The translations under genes were made by a program, and so were the position numbers. From Xenorhabdus stockiae (GTDB lineage Bacteria; Pseudomonadota; Gammaproteobacteria; Enterobacterales; Enterobacteriaceae), in NCBI RefSeq assembly GCF_002632825.1, contig NZ_NJAJ01000028.1, positions 1-60,994 on the forward strand: DNA of 60,994 nucleotides, read 5' to 3'. Shown here in pieces: positions 18,345 through 27,531 of this stretch (position 1 is its first letter; every line of letters begins with the position of its first letter). The notes under the pieces are model-generated. The model saw only the letters and a program-made list of their open reading frames with translations, searched no databases and was not told the origin of the DNA.

Positions 18345-18456
18345 ACTGGCTTCCTGAAATGATTAACTTTTTAGGAAGCCAGTGCAAACGCAACAGTTTT
18401 GTAAGGCATATCATTAAGGCAGAAGTCAGGTAGTCTCACAGGTCTGTTGCGTGTGC
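18345..18456 (+). promoter_or_regulatory. Double hairpin in the rnc leader (likely RNase III autoprocessing site)
   Basis: Two adjoining stems precede rnc. The first is a perfect 11-bp stem ACTGGCTTCCT / AGGAAGCCAGT (18345-18355, 18373-18383). The second pairs GCAAACGCAACAG (18384-18396) with CTGTTGCGTGTGC (18444-18456), 12 of 13 positions, over a 47-nt loop, and is followed by TTTTAT. In E. coli RNase III cuts a leader hairpin of its own mRNA; the position here matches that control. Confidence 0.7.
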
Positions 18457-18491
18457 TTTTATTTGACGGATTCTAACTGAATTGGTAGCAC

Positions 18492-19172
18492 ATGAACTCC
18501 ATAATAATGAACAGGTTACAGCGTAAGCTGGGATATACCTTTAAGCAGAATGATTTATTGCTTCAGGCGTTAACTCACCGTAGTGCCAGCAGTAAGCATA
18601 ATGAACGTTTGGAATTTCTTGGCGACTCAATCCTGAGTTTTGTCATTGCTAACGCGCTTTATCACCGTTTTCCCCGGGTTGACGAAGGCGATATGAGCCG
18701 GATGCGAGCCACATTGGTGCGAGGTAATACACTGGCGGAACTTGCCAGAGAATTTGAACTGGGTGAATGTCTGCGTTTAGGGCCGGGCGAGTTAAAAAGT
18801 GGTGGTCATCGCCGTGAATCTATTTTAGCGGATAGCATTGAAGCCTTGATTGGCGGTATTTTTTTGGATAGCGATATTCAGACTGTTGAACAAATTGTAC
18901 TGAATTGGTACGAAAGTCGTCTGAATGAAATAAGTCCGGGTGATAAACAGAAAGATCCCAAAACGCGTTTACAGGAATATTTGCAAGGGCGCCATCTGCC
19001 GTTGCCATCATATCTGGTTGTTCAGGTTCGTGGGGAAGCACACGATCAGGAATTTACAATTCACTGTCAGGTCAGTGGATTTGAGCAGCCTGTCAGAGGA
19101 ATAGGTTCCAGCCGTCGCAAGGCAGAACAGGCGGCTGCGGAACAAGCATTAAAACAACTGGAGCTTGAATGA
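18492..19172 (+). CDS. rnc: Ribonuclease III
   Basis: RNase III cuts double-stranded RNA, including rRNA precursors and many mRNA hairpins. The 226-residue protein is the same length as in E. coli, with the signature [11 protein letters not shown], catalytic acidic residues in the N-terminal domain ([13 protein letters not shown]), and the C-terminal dsRNA-binding domain ([11 protein letters not shown] ... [16 protein letters not shown]). It overlaps era by 4 nt (ATGA), as in the E. coli rnc-era-recO operon. Confidence 0.98.
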   Translation: MNSIIMNRLQRKLGYTFKQNDLLLQALTHRSASSKHNERLEFLGDSILSFVIANALYHRFPRVDEGDMSRMRATLVRGNTLAELAREFELGECLRLGPGELKSGGHRRESILADSIEALIGGIFLDSDIQTVEQIVLNWYESRLNEISPGDKQKDPKTRLQEYLQGRHLPLPSYLVVQVRGEAHDQEFTIHCQVSGFEQPVRGIGSSRRKAEQAAAEQALKQLELE

Positions 19173-20074
19173 GCAAAGAAAAAAACTATTGCGGATTCGT
19201 TGCAATAGTCGGACGACCCAACGTCGGTAAATCGACTTTATTGAATCAGTTACTGGGTCAAAAAGTCTCCATTACTTCCCGTAAACCTCAGACGACACGC
19301 CATCGTATTATGGGGATCCATACGGAAGGGGTTTATCAGACTATTTATGTTGATACCCCGGGTCTTCATATCGAAGAAAAGCGAGCAATTAACCGCCTGA
19401 TGAACCGTGCTGCAAGCAGTTCAATCGGTGATGTGGAACTGGTCATTTTTGTTGTGGAAGGTACTCACTGGACACCGGATGACGAAATGGTTGTGAATAA
19501 ACTGCGTGACCTTCGTTGCCCGGTTATGCTGGTTATCAACAAAGTGGACAACGTTACGGATAAAACCATTTTACTGCCGCATATCGGTTTTCTCAGCCAG
19601 CAGATGAATTTCATTGATGTTGTGCCGATCAGCGCAGAAAAAGGCACAAATGTTGATACCATCGCTAAAATTGTGCGTGAGCGCATGCCGGAAGCGGAAC
19701 ATCATTTCCCCGAAGATTACATTACTGATCGTTCACAGCGTTTCATGGCATCTGAAATTATCCGTGAAAAACTGATGCGTTTTCTGGGTGAAGAATTACC
19801 TTATTCCGTTACAGTTGAAATTGAACAATTTGTCACTAATGAGCGTGGAGGTTATACGATCCACGGCCTGATTCTGGTAGAGCGTGATGGCCAGAAAAAA
19901 ATGGTCATTGGTAACAAAGGCAGCAAAATCAAAACAATCGGAACAGAAGCCCGTCAGGATATGGAAAAGCTGTTTGATGTTAAAGTTCATTTAGAACTTT
20001 GGGTCAAAGTGAAAGCTGGCTGGGCGGATGATGAGCGTGCTCTGCGTAGCCTTGGCTATATTGACGATTTATAA
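19169..20074 (+). CDS. era: GTPase Era
   Basis: Era is an essential GTPase that binds the 3' end of 16S rRNA during 30S maturation. The 301-residue protein has G1 [21 protein letters not shown], and the KH domain with [21 protein letters not shown]. Length equals E. coli Era. Its start overlaps rnc, and recO follows after 8 nt. Confidence 0.98.
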   Translation: MSKEKNYCGFVAIVGRPNVGKSTLLNQLLGQKVSITSRKPQTTRHRIMGIHTEGVYQTIYVDTPGLHIEEKRAINRLMNRAASSSIGDVELVIFVVEGTHWTPDDEMVVNKLRDLRCPVMLVINKVDNVTDKTILLPHIGFLSQQMNFIDVVPISAEKGTNVDTIAKIVRERMPEAEHHFPEDYITDRSQRFMASEIIREKLMRFLGEELPYSVTVEIEQFVTNERGGYTIHGLILVERDGQKKMVIGNKGSKIKTIGTEARQDMEKLFDVKVHLELWVKVKAGWADDERALRSLGYIDDL

Positions 20075-20082
20075 GGTTAATC

Positions 20083-20814
20083 GTGGACGGCTGGCAGAGA
20101 GCCTTTGTGCTTCATGGGCGCCCTTACAGTGAAACCAGTTTATTACTGGATTTTTTTACTGAACATGAAGGGCGAGTGCGTGTTTTAGCAAAGGGAGCAC
20201 GTAGCCGCCGTTCCAATCTGAAAGGCTGTCTTCAGCCTTTTACCCCGCTACTGGTTCGCTGGAGTGGGCGGGGTGAAATCAAAACATTACGGGATGCTGA
20301 ACCCGTCTCGTTAGCTCTTCCTTTAACCGGTAGCGTGTTATACAGCGGCCTGTATGTTAATGAACTCTTATCCAGAGTCCTTGAACAGGGAACCGCCTAT
20401 CCTGCCCTTTTCTTTGATTATCTCCAGTGCTTGCAAGTGTTGGCTGCAAGTGAATACACGCCTGAATACGCCCTGCGCCGTTTTGAATTATCGGTGCTAA
20501 ATAACATGGGGTATGGCGTGGATTACCTCCATTGTGCCGGCAGTGGTGAGCCTGTCACAGACACAATGACATACCGCTATCGAGAAGAAAAAGGATTTAT
20601 TGCCAGTCTGGTTGTTGATCACTACAGCTTTACTGGCAATGAACTAAAGGCACTGGCTGCGCGTGAATTTCCTGATCCGGCCACATTGAAAGCGGCCAAG
20701 CGATTTACTCGCATTGCCTTACAGCCTTATCTCGGGGGAAAACCGTTAAAGAGCCGTGAATTATTTCATCAATTTGTGCGCAGAAATACAGGTAACACGA
20801 ACCAAAAAAATTAA
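20083..20814 (+). CDS. recO: Recombination mediator RecO
   Basis: RecO works with RecR to load RecA on SSB-coated single-stranded DNA. The 243-residue protein begins at GTG 20083 ([19 protein letters not shown]), close to E. coli, with AAGG upstream. It shows the OB-fold N-terminus and the conserved block [16 protein letters not shown]; the zinc-binding cysteines of other families are not present, which is normal for enterobacteria. The end [15 protein letters not shown] is typical. Confidence 0.96.
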   Translation: MDGWQRAFVLHGRPYSETSLLLDFFTEHEGRVRVLAKGARSRRSNLKGCLQPFTPLLVRWSGRGEIKTLRDAEPVSLALPLTGSVLYSGLYVNELLSRVLEQGTAYPALFFDYLQCLQVLAASEYTPEYALRRFELSVLNNMGYGVDYLHCAGSGEPVTDTMTYRYREEKGFIASLVVDHYSFTGNELKALAAREFPDPATLKAAKRFTRIALQPYLGGKPLKSRELFHQFVRRNTGNTNQKN

Positions 20815-20884
20815 GATGGGATCGCTCTCAATAATGGAGAGTGAGTACGTTGTTTTATCTAATATATAATTGCAGGAGCTAAAA

Positions 20885-21616
20885 ATGGCTGAGGTATTGT
20901 TAGGCATCAACATTGACCATATTGCAACAGTACGTAATGCCCGTGGAACGCAATATCCTGATCCTGTACAGGCTGCATTTGTTGCTGAACAGGCTGGTGC
21001 TGATGGGATAACAGTTCACTTGCGTGAAGATCGTCGCCACATTACAGACAGAGATGTTCAGTTATTAGCAAAAACCATCCAGACACGTATGAATCTGGAA
21101 ATGGCTGTGACTGATGAGATGGTAGAAATAGCCTGCCAAATCAAACCTGCTTTTTGTTGTTTAGTCCCTGAAAAACGTGAGGAAGTCACAACAGAAGGGG
21201 GATTGGATGTCTTCGGGCAGAAAGCACATGTTGGTGCGGCAGTTAAGCGTTTATCATATGCCGGTATTCTTGTTTCCCTGTTTATTGATGCAGACCATCA
21301 ACAGATTGATGCTGCGGCTGAAGTGGGAGCACCTTATATTGAAATCCATACTGGTGCGTATGCTGATGCAGAAAATGATGCGCAACAGGAAAAAGAGTTT
21401 CAGCGTATTAAAGAAGCTGTAACTTATGCCACCGCTAAAGGTATAAAAGTCAATGCAGGCCACGGGCTGACTTATCATAATGTACAGCGCATTGCAGCAT
21501 TGCCGGAAATTTATGAATTGAATATCGGCCATGCCATTATAGGGCGTGCATTATTCAGTGGTTTGTCTGCTGCGGTTTCTGATATGAAAACATTGTTGCG
21601 TGAAGCCCGCCGTTAA
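20885..21616 (+). CDS. pdxJ: Pyridoxine 5'-phosphate synthase
   Basis: PdxJ condenses 1-deoxy-xylulose 5-phosphate with 3-amino-2-oxopropyl phosphate to give pyridoxine 5'-phosphate. The 243 residues equal the E. coli length. TIM-barrel motifs are intact: [69 protein letters not shown]. Start ATG 20885 has AGGAG upstream; a start 15 nt earlier would place the ribosome site inside the gene. Its TAA overlaps the ATG of the acpS pseudogene, so the old operon junction survives. Confidence 0.97.
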   Translation: MAEVLLGINIDHIATVRNARGTQYPDPVQAAFVAEQAGADGITVHLREDRRHITDRDVQLLAKTIQTRMNLEMAVTDEMVEIACQIKPAFCCLVPEKREEVTTEGGLDVFGQKAHVGAAVKRLSYAGILVSLFIDADHQQIDAAAEVGAPYIEIHTGAYADAENDAQQEKEFQRIKEAVTYATAKGIKVNAGHGLTYHNVQRIAALPEIYELNIGHAIIGRALFSGLSAAVSDMKTLLREARR

Positions 21617-21821
21617 TGGCCATTATCGGACTGGGTACAGATATTGTTGAAATTCTCCGTATAGAGGAGATTGTCGGGCGTTCTAGCGAACGCCTGGCAA
21701 AACGTAAAAACTTCATGGCGAAGCAAGAATATTAGCGAGCCAACTGTATGTGAAATCTATGCATGTCACACTGGCAGATGAACGGCGATATGCCTGTGCA
21801 ACGGTGATATTGGAGAGTTAG
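21616..21821 (+). pseudogene. acpS: acpS (holo-ACP synthase) pseudogene, internally deleted and frameshifted
   Basis: AcpS attaches the 4'-phosphopantetheine arm to acyl carrier protein. Here the ATG overlaps the pdxJ stop and the first 28 residues are recognisable ([20 protein letters not shown], then RSSERLAKR). The frame stops at TAG 21733-21735. The C-terminus ([19 protein letters not shown] and LES, stop 21819-21821) is in another frame. Only 206 bp remain where about 380 are expected, so roughly 175 bp including the FAVKEAAAKAFGTG catalytic region are gone. AcpS activity cannot come from this locus. Another phosphopantetheinyl transferase must charge ACP. Confidence 0.9.
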
Positions 21822-21898
21822 AAAAATATTATGGCCTCGTTCTATTTGGACGAGGTATCAGCAGAAAAGTTATTTTGAATTCCATGAACAAGCTGAAT

Positions 21899-22159
21899 TC
21901 ATATTTTGTCAGCATGATGTAAGAGTACAAATTTATCCCATAGCTGCTCTTCTGTCTCTTTATACTCGGGGTCGATAATAATAGTGTTGGTTATCGGACA
22001 TACAGACTGGCAGGTAGGTTTCTCATAATGCCCTATGCACTCAGTACAGCGCTCTGGATCAATTTCATAGATTTCAGCCCCCATTGTAATGGCCTGATTA
22101 GGGCATTCAGGTTCACACATATCACAATTGATGCAGCGTTTGGTAATTAGTAGTGACAT
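21899..22159 (-). CDS. yfhL: YfhL-type 2[4Fe-4S] ferredoxin
   Basis: A small 86-residue ferredoxin with two cluster motifs: CINCDMCEPECPNQAI and CTECIGHYEKPTCQSVCPI. The second has the insertion typical of the Alvin (Allochromatium) ferredoxin group. The C-terminus EEQLWDKFVLLHHADKI is nearly the E. coli sequence. The redox partner is not firmly known. It lies downstream of acpS in E. coli too; here it is encoded on the opposite strand and converges on the pseudogene. Confidence 0.95.
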   Translation of the reverse strand: MSLLITKRCINCDMCEPECPNQAITMGAEIYEIDPERCTECIGHYEKPTCQSVCPITNTIIIDPEYKETEEQLWDKFVLLHHADKI

Positions 22160-22214
22160 TTCAATATATTACGCAAATTATTATTGTAAACTAAAGTGAG
22201 ACAGAAAATAAAGT

Positions 22215-22271
22215 TTGCTATCACAGTGAAGATGTGGATATAATATCGCCACTGGTTTGGAAGTACAAACC
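22215..22271 (+). promoter_or_regulatory. Promoter and leader hairpin of the cold-shock gene
   Basis: TTGCTA (22215-22220), an 18-nt spacer and TATAAT (22239-22244) form a good sigma-70 promoter. A hairpin GGTTTG / CAAACC lies at 22254-22271, at the expected transcript start. The leader would be about 185 nt, long as in cspA-type mRNAs whose leaders act in temperature control. Confidence 0.6.
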
Positions 22272-22434
22272 TATTTATGATAAGCAAGTTTCAAGCAGTT
22301 CAGCAGTGAGCGTTATCTTTGATATCCCTTCATAGCGAATTCCTTCTAATTTAGTTCCCATAAGTACGTATAAATCAAATCAAAAATATCATCTTGCCTC
22401 ATGGCAATTAATAAAAAAATTCAAAGGAATTCGT

Positions 22435-22647
22435 ATGTCTAATACAATGACTGGCACAGTAAAATGGTTTAACAACGATAAAGGCTTCGGTTTTATCTCT
22501 CCAAAAGATGGCAGCAAAGATGTGTTTGTTCACTATTCTGCTATCCAAAGTAATAGCTTCAAAAGCTTAGATGAAGGGCAAGAAGTTTCCTTTACCATTG
22601 AAAATGGTATGAAAGGCCCAGCTGCTGCCAATGTAGTGATCCTCTAA
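22435..22647 (+). CDS. Cold-shock protein, CspA family
   Basis: A 70-residue single-domain RNA chaperone of the CspA family, which melts mRNA structure. RNP1 KGFGFI and RNP2 VFVHY are intact, starting [22 protein letters not shown] and ending [10 protein letters not shown]. It resembles the CspA/CspE group, but the exact paralogue cannot be assigned. A strong AAAGGAATTCGT ribosome site and long leader precede it. A terminator follows at 22759. It lies between yfhL and a DNA glycosylase gene, where E. coli has no csp. Confidence 0.93.
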   Translation: MSNTMTGTVKWFNNDKGFGFISPKDGSKDVFVHYSAIQSNSFKSLDEGQEVSFTIENGMKGPAAANVVIL

Positions 22648-22758
22648 GGCACAACATCTATTTTTTGCAAAACAGTTATGCTACCTATTCAGATAGGTAT
22701 ACATCCAGATAATTAAATCCCGCAAATATAGGGTTTATTGAATAACTGTTTTCACTTC

Positions 22759-22794
22759 AAACCGTGTAGCGTTGATGCGCTTCACGGTTTTTTT
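22759..22794 (+). terminator. Terminator downstream of the cold-shock gene
   Basis: AAACCGTG / CACGGTTT stem enclosing a smaller inner stem, followed by TTTTTTT. The stretch 22648-23061 otherwise holds only a small hairpin near 22681-22700 and no gene. Confidence 0.85.
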
Positions 22795-23061
22795 GTATCC
22801 GTTGATTTATTTAGCAAATTCCTTACATTATTAGGGATTGACGCTATCAATAGTCAGCTCTTATGCCCAGTAAAATATAAATAATGGGCGCTTCATAATC
22901 CTCATAGTTTCTAAGAATCCATTCAGAATCTTTACTAAAACTTATTTATCCCTGATTATTTGCGGACTTGATAAGTTCACACATACCACTATAGATATAG
23001 TGTTTGGTCATCAGTAGCGCCATTCCGATCTATTATGAAAATTTATGATGGAGTTTTTGTA

Positions 23062-23964
23062 ATGAAACCAAGCTTTTTTTCGGAAATTATCTTACCAGAT
23101 AATTATCTCGCGCTAGATTTTTTGGCGTTTCATCAGCGGGATGAAAAGTGTGTTTCTGAAATTGTGCAGCTGGATCAGGTTAAAAAAGGCATTATCTGGC
23201 ACGGAAAACCAGCATTACTGACTATTTCAATGGAAAAAAACCGTGCTCAGGTACAGCTTGATATTGATGGTGACAGCGTTTCTTATTCCAAAGATGCTTT
23301 GTCTGTTTTAGCCACGCACATGCTTGGGTTATTGCAGCCTGTTGAAATATTTGAAGAGCAATATCAAGAAAATCCAGTGATTGGAGAACTCATCACACGG
23401 CAGGCGGGTTTGCGTATTTATCAATCGGCATCGCCTTTTGAAGCGTTGAGCTGGGCGATTATAGGCCAGCAGATAAGTGTCAGTGCAGCAGTTTCCATTC
23501 GGCGACGATTTATTCAATCTGTTGGAATTAAACATACTTCAGGGTTAATGTGTCATCCGACTCATAAAGAAGTCATGCAGTGTACAGAGCAGGATTTGTA
23601 TCAATGTGGTTTTTCTATGGGTAAAGCGAAGGCGTTATTGAGTGTCTGTCAACTAATCGATTCTGGTGAATTGGATTTGTCTATTGAAAATGATGAAGCT
23701 GAAATTAGCCGGCTTACCAAAAATCTTTTAGCGATTAAGGGAATCGGTATCTGGACGGTCAATTATACCCTGCTAAGGGGATTAAATTATCTGAATGGCT
23801 CTTTGCATGGCGATGTCGCTGTGAGGCGTAATCTCCAATACTTGCTGAAACAGGAAAACAAGGTAGATGCTGAGCAAACAGAGAAATGGCTGGCCGGTTT
23901 TTCTCCCTGGAAGGCTCTTGTAGCAGCTCATTTATGGAGACAACAATCCAGCAGTGGATATTAA
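23062..23964 (+). CDS. DNA-3-methyladenine glycosylase II (AlkA-like, HhH-GPD family)
   Basis: A base-excision repair glycosylase that removes alkylated bases. The 300-residue protein has the AlkA-type N-terminal beta domain and the HhH-GPD domain with PFEALSWAIIGQQISVSAA, the helix-hairpin-helix LLAIKGIGIWTVNY, and the catalytic Asp251 in HGDVAVRR. ATG 23062 with GGAG 8 nt upstream is preferred to an ATG 27 nt earlier without a ribosome site. No ada or alkB lies nearby. It converges on fosA with 3 bp between the stops. Confidence 0.9.
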   Translation: MKPSFFSEIILPDNYLALDFLAFHQRDEKCVSEIVQLDQVKKGIIWHGKPALLTISMEKNRAQVQLDIDGDSVSYSKDALSVLATHMLGLLQPVEIFEEQYQENPVIGELITRQAGLRIYQSASPFEALSWAIIGQQISVSAAVSIRRRFIQSVGIKHTSGLMCHPTHKEVMQCTEQDLYQCGFSMGKAKALLSVCQLIDSGELDLSIENDEAEISRLTKNLLAIKGIGIWTVNYTLLRGLNYLNGSLHGDVAVRRNLQYLLKQENKVDAEQTEKWLAGFSPWKALVAAHLWRQQSSSGY

Positions 23965-23967
23965 ATT

Positions 23968-24366
23968 TCAATACCACTCTAATCCGTCATAAGGCTTTAT
24001 GCGTAGCGCATCAAGGCGGCTTGTCAGCGATCCCACATGGACTTCAAGCTGATGGCCGTCTGGATCCAGCAGGTAGATTGAATCTCCCTCACTCCGGTTC
24101 TCTTTCCATTGTGTTACTCCAGCACTGAGCAATTTTTCTCTGAAAGCAGAAAAATGCCGAGCTTCGATATTAAAAGCGATATGCGTATAATCCTGGGCTG
24201 GTTTTGCTTCGTCACAGGAAAGACAGAGCCACAGTTCTCCCAGAGTTAAATAAGCCCCATTTTGCCAGCGGGCATGTGGGGTGAATCCAAGCAGATTAAT
24301 GTAAAAATCGAGACTATGCTCGAGATTAGAGACTGCCAGTGTCAGATGGTTTAGCCCTGTCAGCAT
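23968..24366 (-). CDS. fosA: Fosfomycin resistance glutathione transferase FosA
   Basis: FosA is a Mn/K-dependent enzyme of the vicinal oxygen chelate superfamily that adds glutathione to fosfomycin. The 132-residue protein matches the family closely: metal ligands His7 (GLNHLTLAV), His62 (DYTHIAF) and Glu108 (GHQLEVHVG), plus the substrate residues Thr9, Tyr39, Trp46, Lys88, Ser92, Ser96, Tyr98 and Arg117. All key positions known from Pseudomonas FosA are present, so activity is likely. It sits in core DNA without mobile-element traces and looks like an old chromosomal gene. Confidence 0.92.
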   Translation of the reverse strand: MLTGLNHLTLAVSNLEHSLDFYINLLGFTPHARWQNGAYLTLGELWLCLSCDEAKPAQDYTHIAFNIEARHFSAFREKLLSAGVTQWKENRSEGDSIYLLDPDGHQLEVHVGSLTSRLDALRIKPYDGLEWY

Positions 24367-24569
24367 AGAGTTTGCCTATTTTTATCTTTAAATAATCGTT
24401 TTAAAACAAATAATTAAATAATATTATGCGATCATGCAATGACATCGCTATGTTAGGAAAGGATATTATATCTGGCAAGTTTTCCTTGGTGCCCTCCTTT
24501 TGAAATCTAATAAAATGTTCCGAATGCTTTTGTTAAGATACCCATTTTACCCATTAAGAGGTTTTGGCA

Positions 24570-25214
24570 ATGTTATCTTTTTCACCGTTTGATGATTTAG
24601 CTCAGCAAATTTTACCGGTTGCAATAGAAGGGGATGATGGTGCGCATGATGTAGCTCATTTATACCGGGTTTGGAGAAATGCCCAGAAAATCTGTGAAGC
24701 TGAATGTGGTAATTTGAGGTTAGTTTTTGCAGCCGTTTTATTACATGATTGCGTTAGCGTTGAGAAAAATGACCCGAACCGGCATTTAGCCTCCCGTATG
24801 GCCGCGGAAAAAGCCACGCTGATATTAAAAGATCTTGGCTGGTGCGAAGAAGATATTGCTGCGGTCAGCCATGCAATTGAGACTCATAGTTTCTCTGCCG
24901 GATTGACTCCGGAGACACTGGAAGCTCAAATTGTACAGGACGCTGATCGGCTTGATTCCATAGGCATGATGGGAGTTGCCCGTTGTTTTTATACAGCAGG
25001 GCGTATGCGTTCAGGTTTATATAATGCTTATGATCCTTTGGCAAAGCAGCGTGAATATGATGATCGCGCTTATGCCGTTGACCATTTTTATACCAAATTA
25101 TTCAAGATAGAAGCGGGTTTTCAAACGGAAACTGGCAAACAAATGGCGCGGGAAAGAACGAATCGCATGGAACAGTTTCTGAATGAGTTCTTTGACGAAA
25201 TTCAGGCTGAATAA
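24570..25214 (+). CDS. HD-domain hydrolase, YedJ-like
   Basis: A 214-residue HD-superfamily metal-dependent phosphohydrolase. Metal-binding signatures are HDVAH (His26), LLHD (59-60), and QDADRLDSIG (Asp126). It resembles E. coli YedJ and the wider group of proteins with proposed nucleotide hydrolase activity; the substrate is unknown. ATG 24570 with AAGAGG upstream is used; a TTG 6 nt earlier is also in frame. It precedes tadA by 59 nt on the same strand. Confidence 0.85.
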   Translation: MLSFSPFDDLAQQILPVAIEGDDGAHDVAHLYRVWRNAQKICEAECGNLRLVFAAVLLHDCVSVEKNDPNRHLASRMAAEKATLILKDLGWCEEDIAAVSHAIETHSFSAGLTPETLEAQIVQDADRLDSIGMMGVARCFYTAGRMRSGLYNAYDPLAKQREYDDRAYAVDHFYTKLFKIEAGFQTETGKQMARERTNRMEQFLNEFFDEIQAE

Positions 25215-25255
25215 ATCAGTGTTAATTACATGAATGTATAATTAACAGGTTATAA

Positions 25256-25780
<525 letters not shown>

Positions 25781-25787
25781 TAAACGT

Positions 25788-27266
25788 TTACTGTATAACC
25801 TGAGCAGACGCGGGGACTTCTGCTGGTGGATGAGAATTACTGGCAGTTGCTGGCTCAGCCTGTGTGTCAGGAATTTCTGTCTTGTTGCGGTTGTTCCTGG
25901 CTCTCAGATATCCTTCCAGGCTTTGATAATAACGACGAATATTTCCGACGTAGCGGTAGGCTTCATAGCCCCGAGCATAACCATATGTAGTATTGGCATA
26001 GTATTTTTTCTGAGCTAACAGGGGAATTCGCGATTTAACATCCATCCAGAGATTAGGATCTCCTTTTTGCATAGCGGTTAATTTGCGTGCATCAAGAATA
26101 TGCCCATACCCTATATTATAAGCCGCTAATGCGAACCAAATTCTTTCATCTTCAGGAATGGTATCCGGCAAACGTTCCATCAGGTAATGTAAATATGCCA
26201 TTCCTCCTTTTACACTTTCTTCCGGATCTAGGCGATCTTTGATTCCTGCCCATTCTGCTGTCGGACGGGTCAGCATCATCATGCCGCGAACTCCGGTGGG
26301 TGAGGTTGCCAGTGGATCCCAGTGTGATTCCTGCCATGCGATAGCTGCAACTAACCGCCAGTCCAGAGAGCCAGCGTATTTTTCAAAAATAGGCTGATAT
26401 GTCGGCAGTAGTTTGTTGATTGCACGAATAAATGAAATAGTATCGAAGTAATCGAATGAACCAATATGGCTGAAGTATTTATCTTCCAACCGTGAGGTTA
26501 TACCGTTTTCGGTCAGCATGTTGAAAAAATCCAGCATTGCTGAATAGAGGCTATAGTCATCATTACGTTTTAAATACCAAGTCAGCGGTTTGTCTTCACT
26601 GACATCGAAAGCGATCGCCAGATTAGGATGGATCCGCTGTTGCAGGGAAAGGCTGATAGAATCACTGATGGTATAATCAATTTTACCCTCAGAAACCTGC
26701 TCAAGTAGTTCCTGAGTATTACTATGTGATGATTCTTCCCAGCTTAATTCTGGGTAAGATTTTTCTTTCAATTGCTTCAGCTCACTGACATGAGCTGAAC
26801 CTGCGCTCACAACCAGTGAGCCAGCCAGGTCTGCAAATGAGCGCGGGCGTACCGTACCTTTACGATAAACCAACTGTTGAGATACAGAGTAATAGGCCGG
26901 GCCAGTTCGCGTCTGGTTAAGTCTTTCTTTATTGTAGATAAGACCTGCGGCTAAAAAATCAGCTTTGTCATTATCTAAGTCGTCAAAAAGCTGGTTAATG
27001 TTAGAACGAAACTTAATGCTTAGTTTGACACCCAGATAATCTGCAAACCGTTTGGCTAAATCATAATCAAATCCTACAGGTTCATTTTTATCATTAAGTG
27101 AAATCAGAGGGGAACTGATGGTACTAACCCTAAGTTCCCCCCGCGCCAAGATCCTGTTTATTTGCTCCTGCTGTTTATTAGGCCAACTGATGTTGAGGCC
27201 AATAATTGTGGCAGACAGGAGTGCGATAATGACGATGACAAAATAATTTATCTTGATATTGCTCAA
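25788..27266 (-). CDS. mltF: Membrane-bound lytic transglycosylase F
   Basis: MltF cleaves peptidoglycan glycan strands from the outer-membrane side. The 492-residue protein has an N-terminal hydrophobic signal (residues 8-27, [17 protein letters not shown]), an ABC-type substrate-binding domain (about 40-268, [12 protein letters not shown]) and a SLT domain with catalytic Glu313 ([10 protein letters not shown]), [11 protein letters not shown] and AAYNIGYGH. It starts at TTG 27266, aligned with the E. coli start. The Pro/Ala-rich end ([15 protein letters not shown]) is lineage-specific. It is divergent from purL. Confidence 0.93.
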   Translation of the reverse strand: MSNIKINYFVIVIIALLSATIIGLNISWPNKQQEQINRILARGELRVSTISSPLISLNDKNEPVGFDYDLAKRFADYLGVKLSIKFRSNINQLFDDLDNDKADFLAAGLIYNKERLNQTRTGPAYYSVSQQLVYRKGTVRPRSFADLAGSLVVSAGSAHVSELKQLKEKSYPELSWEESSHSNTQELLEQVSEGKIDYTISDSISLSLQQRIHPNLAIAFDVSEDKPLTWYLKRNDDYSLYSAMLDFFNMLTENGITSRLEDKYFSHIGSFDYFDTISFIRAINKLLPTYQPIFEKYAGSLDWRLVAAIAWQESHWDPLATSPTGVRGMMMLTRPTAEWAGIKDRLDPEESVKGGMAYLHYLMERLPDTIPEDERIWFALAAYNIGYGHILDARKLTAMQKGDPNLWMDVKSRIPLLAQKKYYANTTYGYARGYEAYRYVGNIRRYYQSLEGYLRARNNRNKTEIPDTQAEPATASNSHPPAEVPASAQVIQ

Positions 27267-27431
27267 ACAGTTATCTCTCGTCAGTACGGTTAGGCTCAGT
27301 ATGAAAAGTCAGATAATAGCATGGTTAAATTTCCAGTACTTAGGAATTTTGCGCAACAAAATTGAAGTCTGCAACTTTATTGGAGCTGTTTTAAAAGTCC
27401 ATTGTATGTGTCGATAGATTAATTAACGCCC

Positions 27432-27447
27432 ACGCAAACGGTTTCGT
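27432..27447 (+). promoter_or_regulatory. PurR operator upstream of purL
   Basis: ACGCAAACGGTTTCGT fits the PurR consensus ACGCAAACGKTTNCGT at every position. It is 84 nt before the purL start, so purine repression of purL is expected. Confidence 0.92.
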
Positions 27448-27531
27448 CGAGGAAAACATTCCTCTATAATGTCGGCGTTTCCCCTAAGGCATCAGTCAGG
27501 CTTTGCTTCTAAGATGAGAGAACCTATTACT

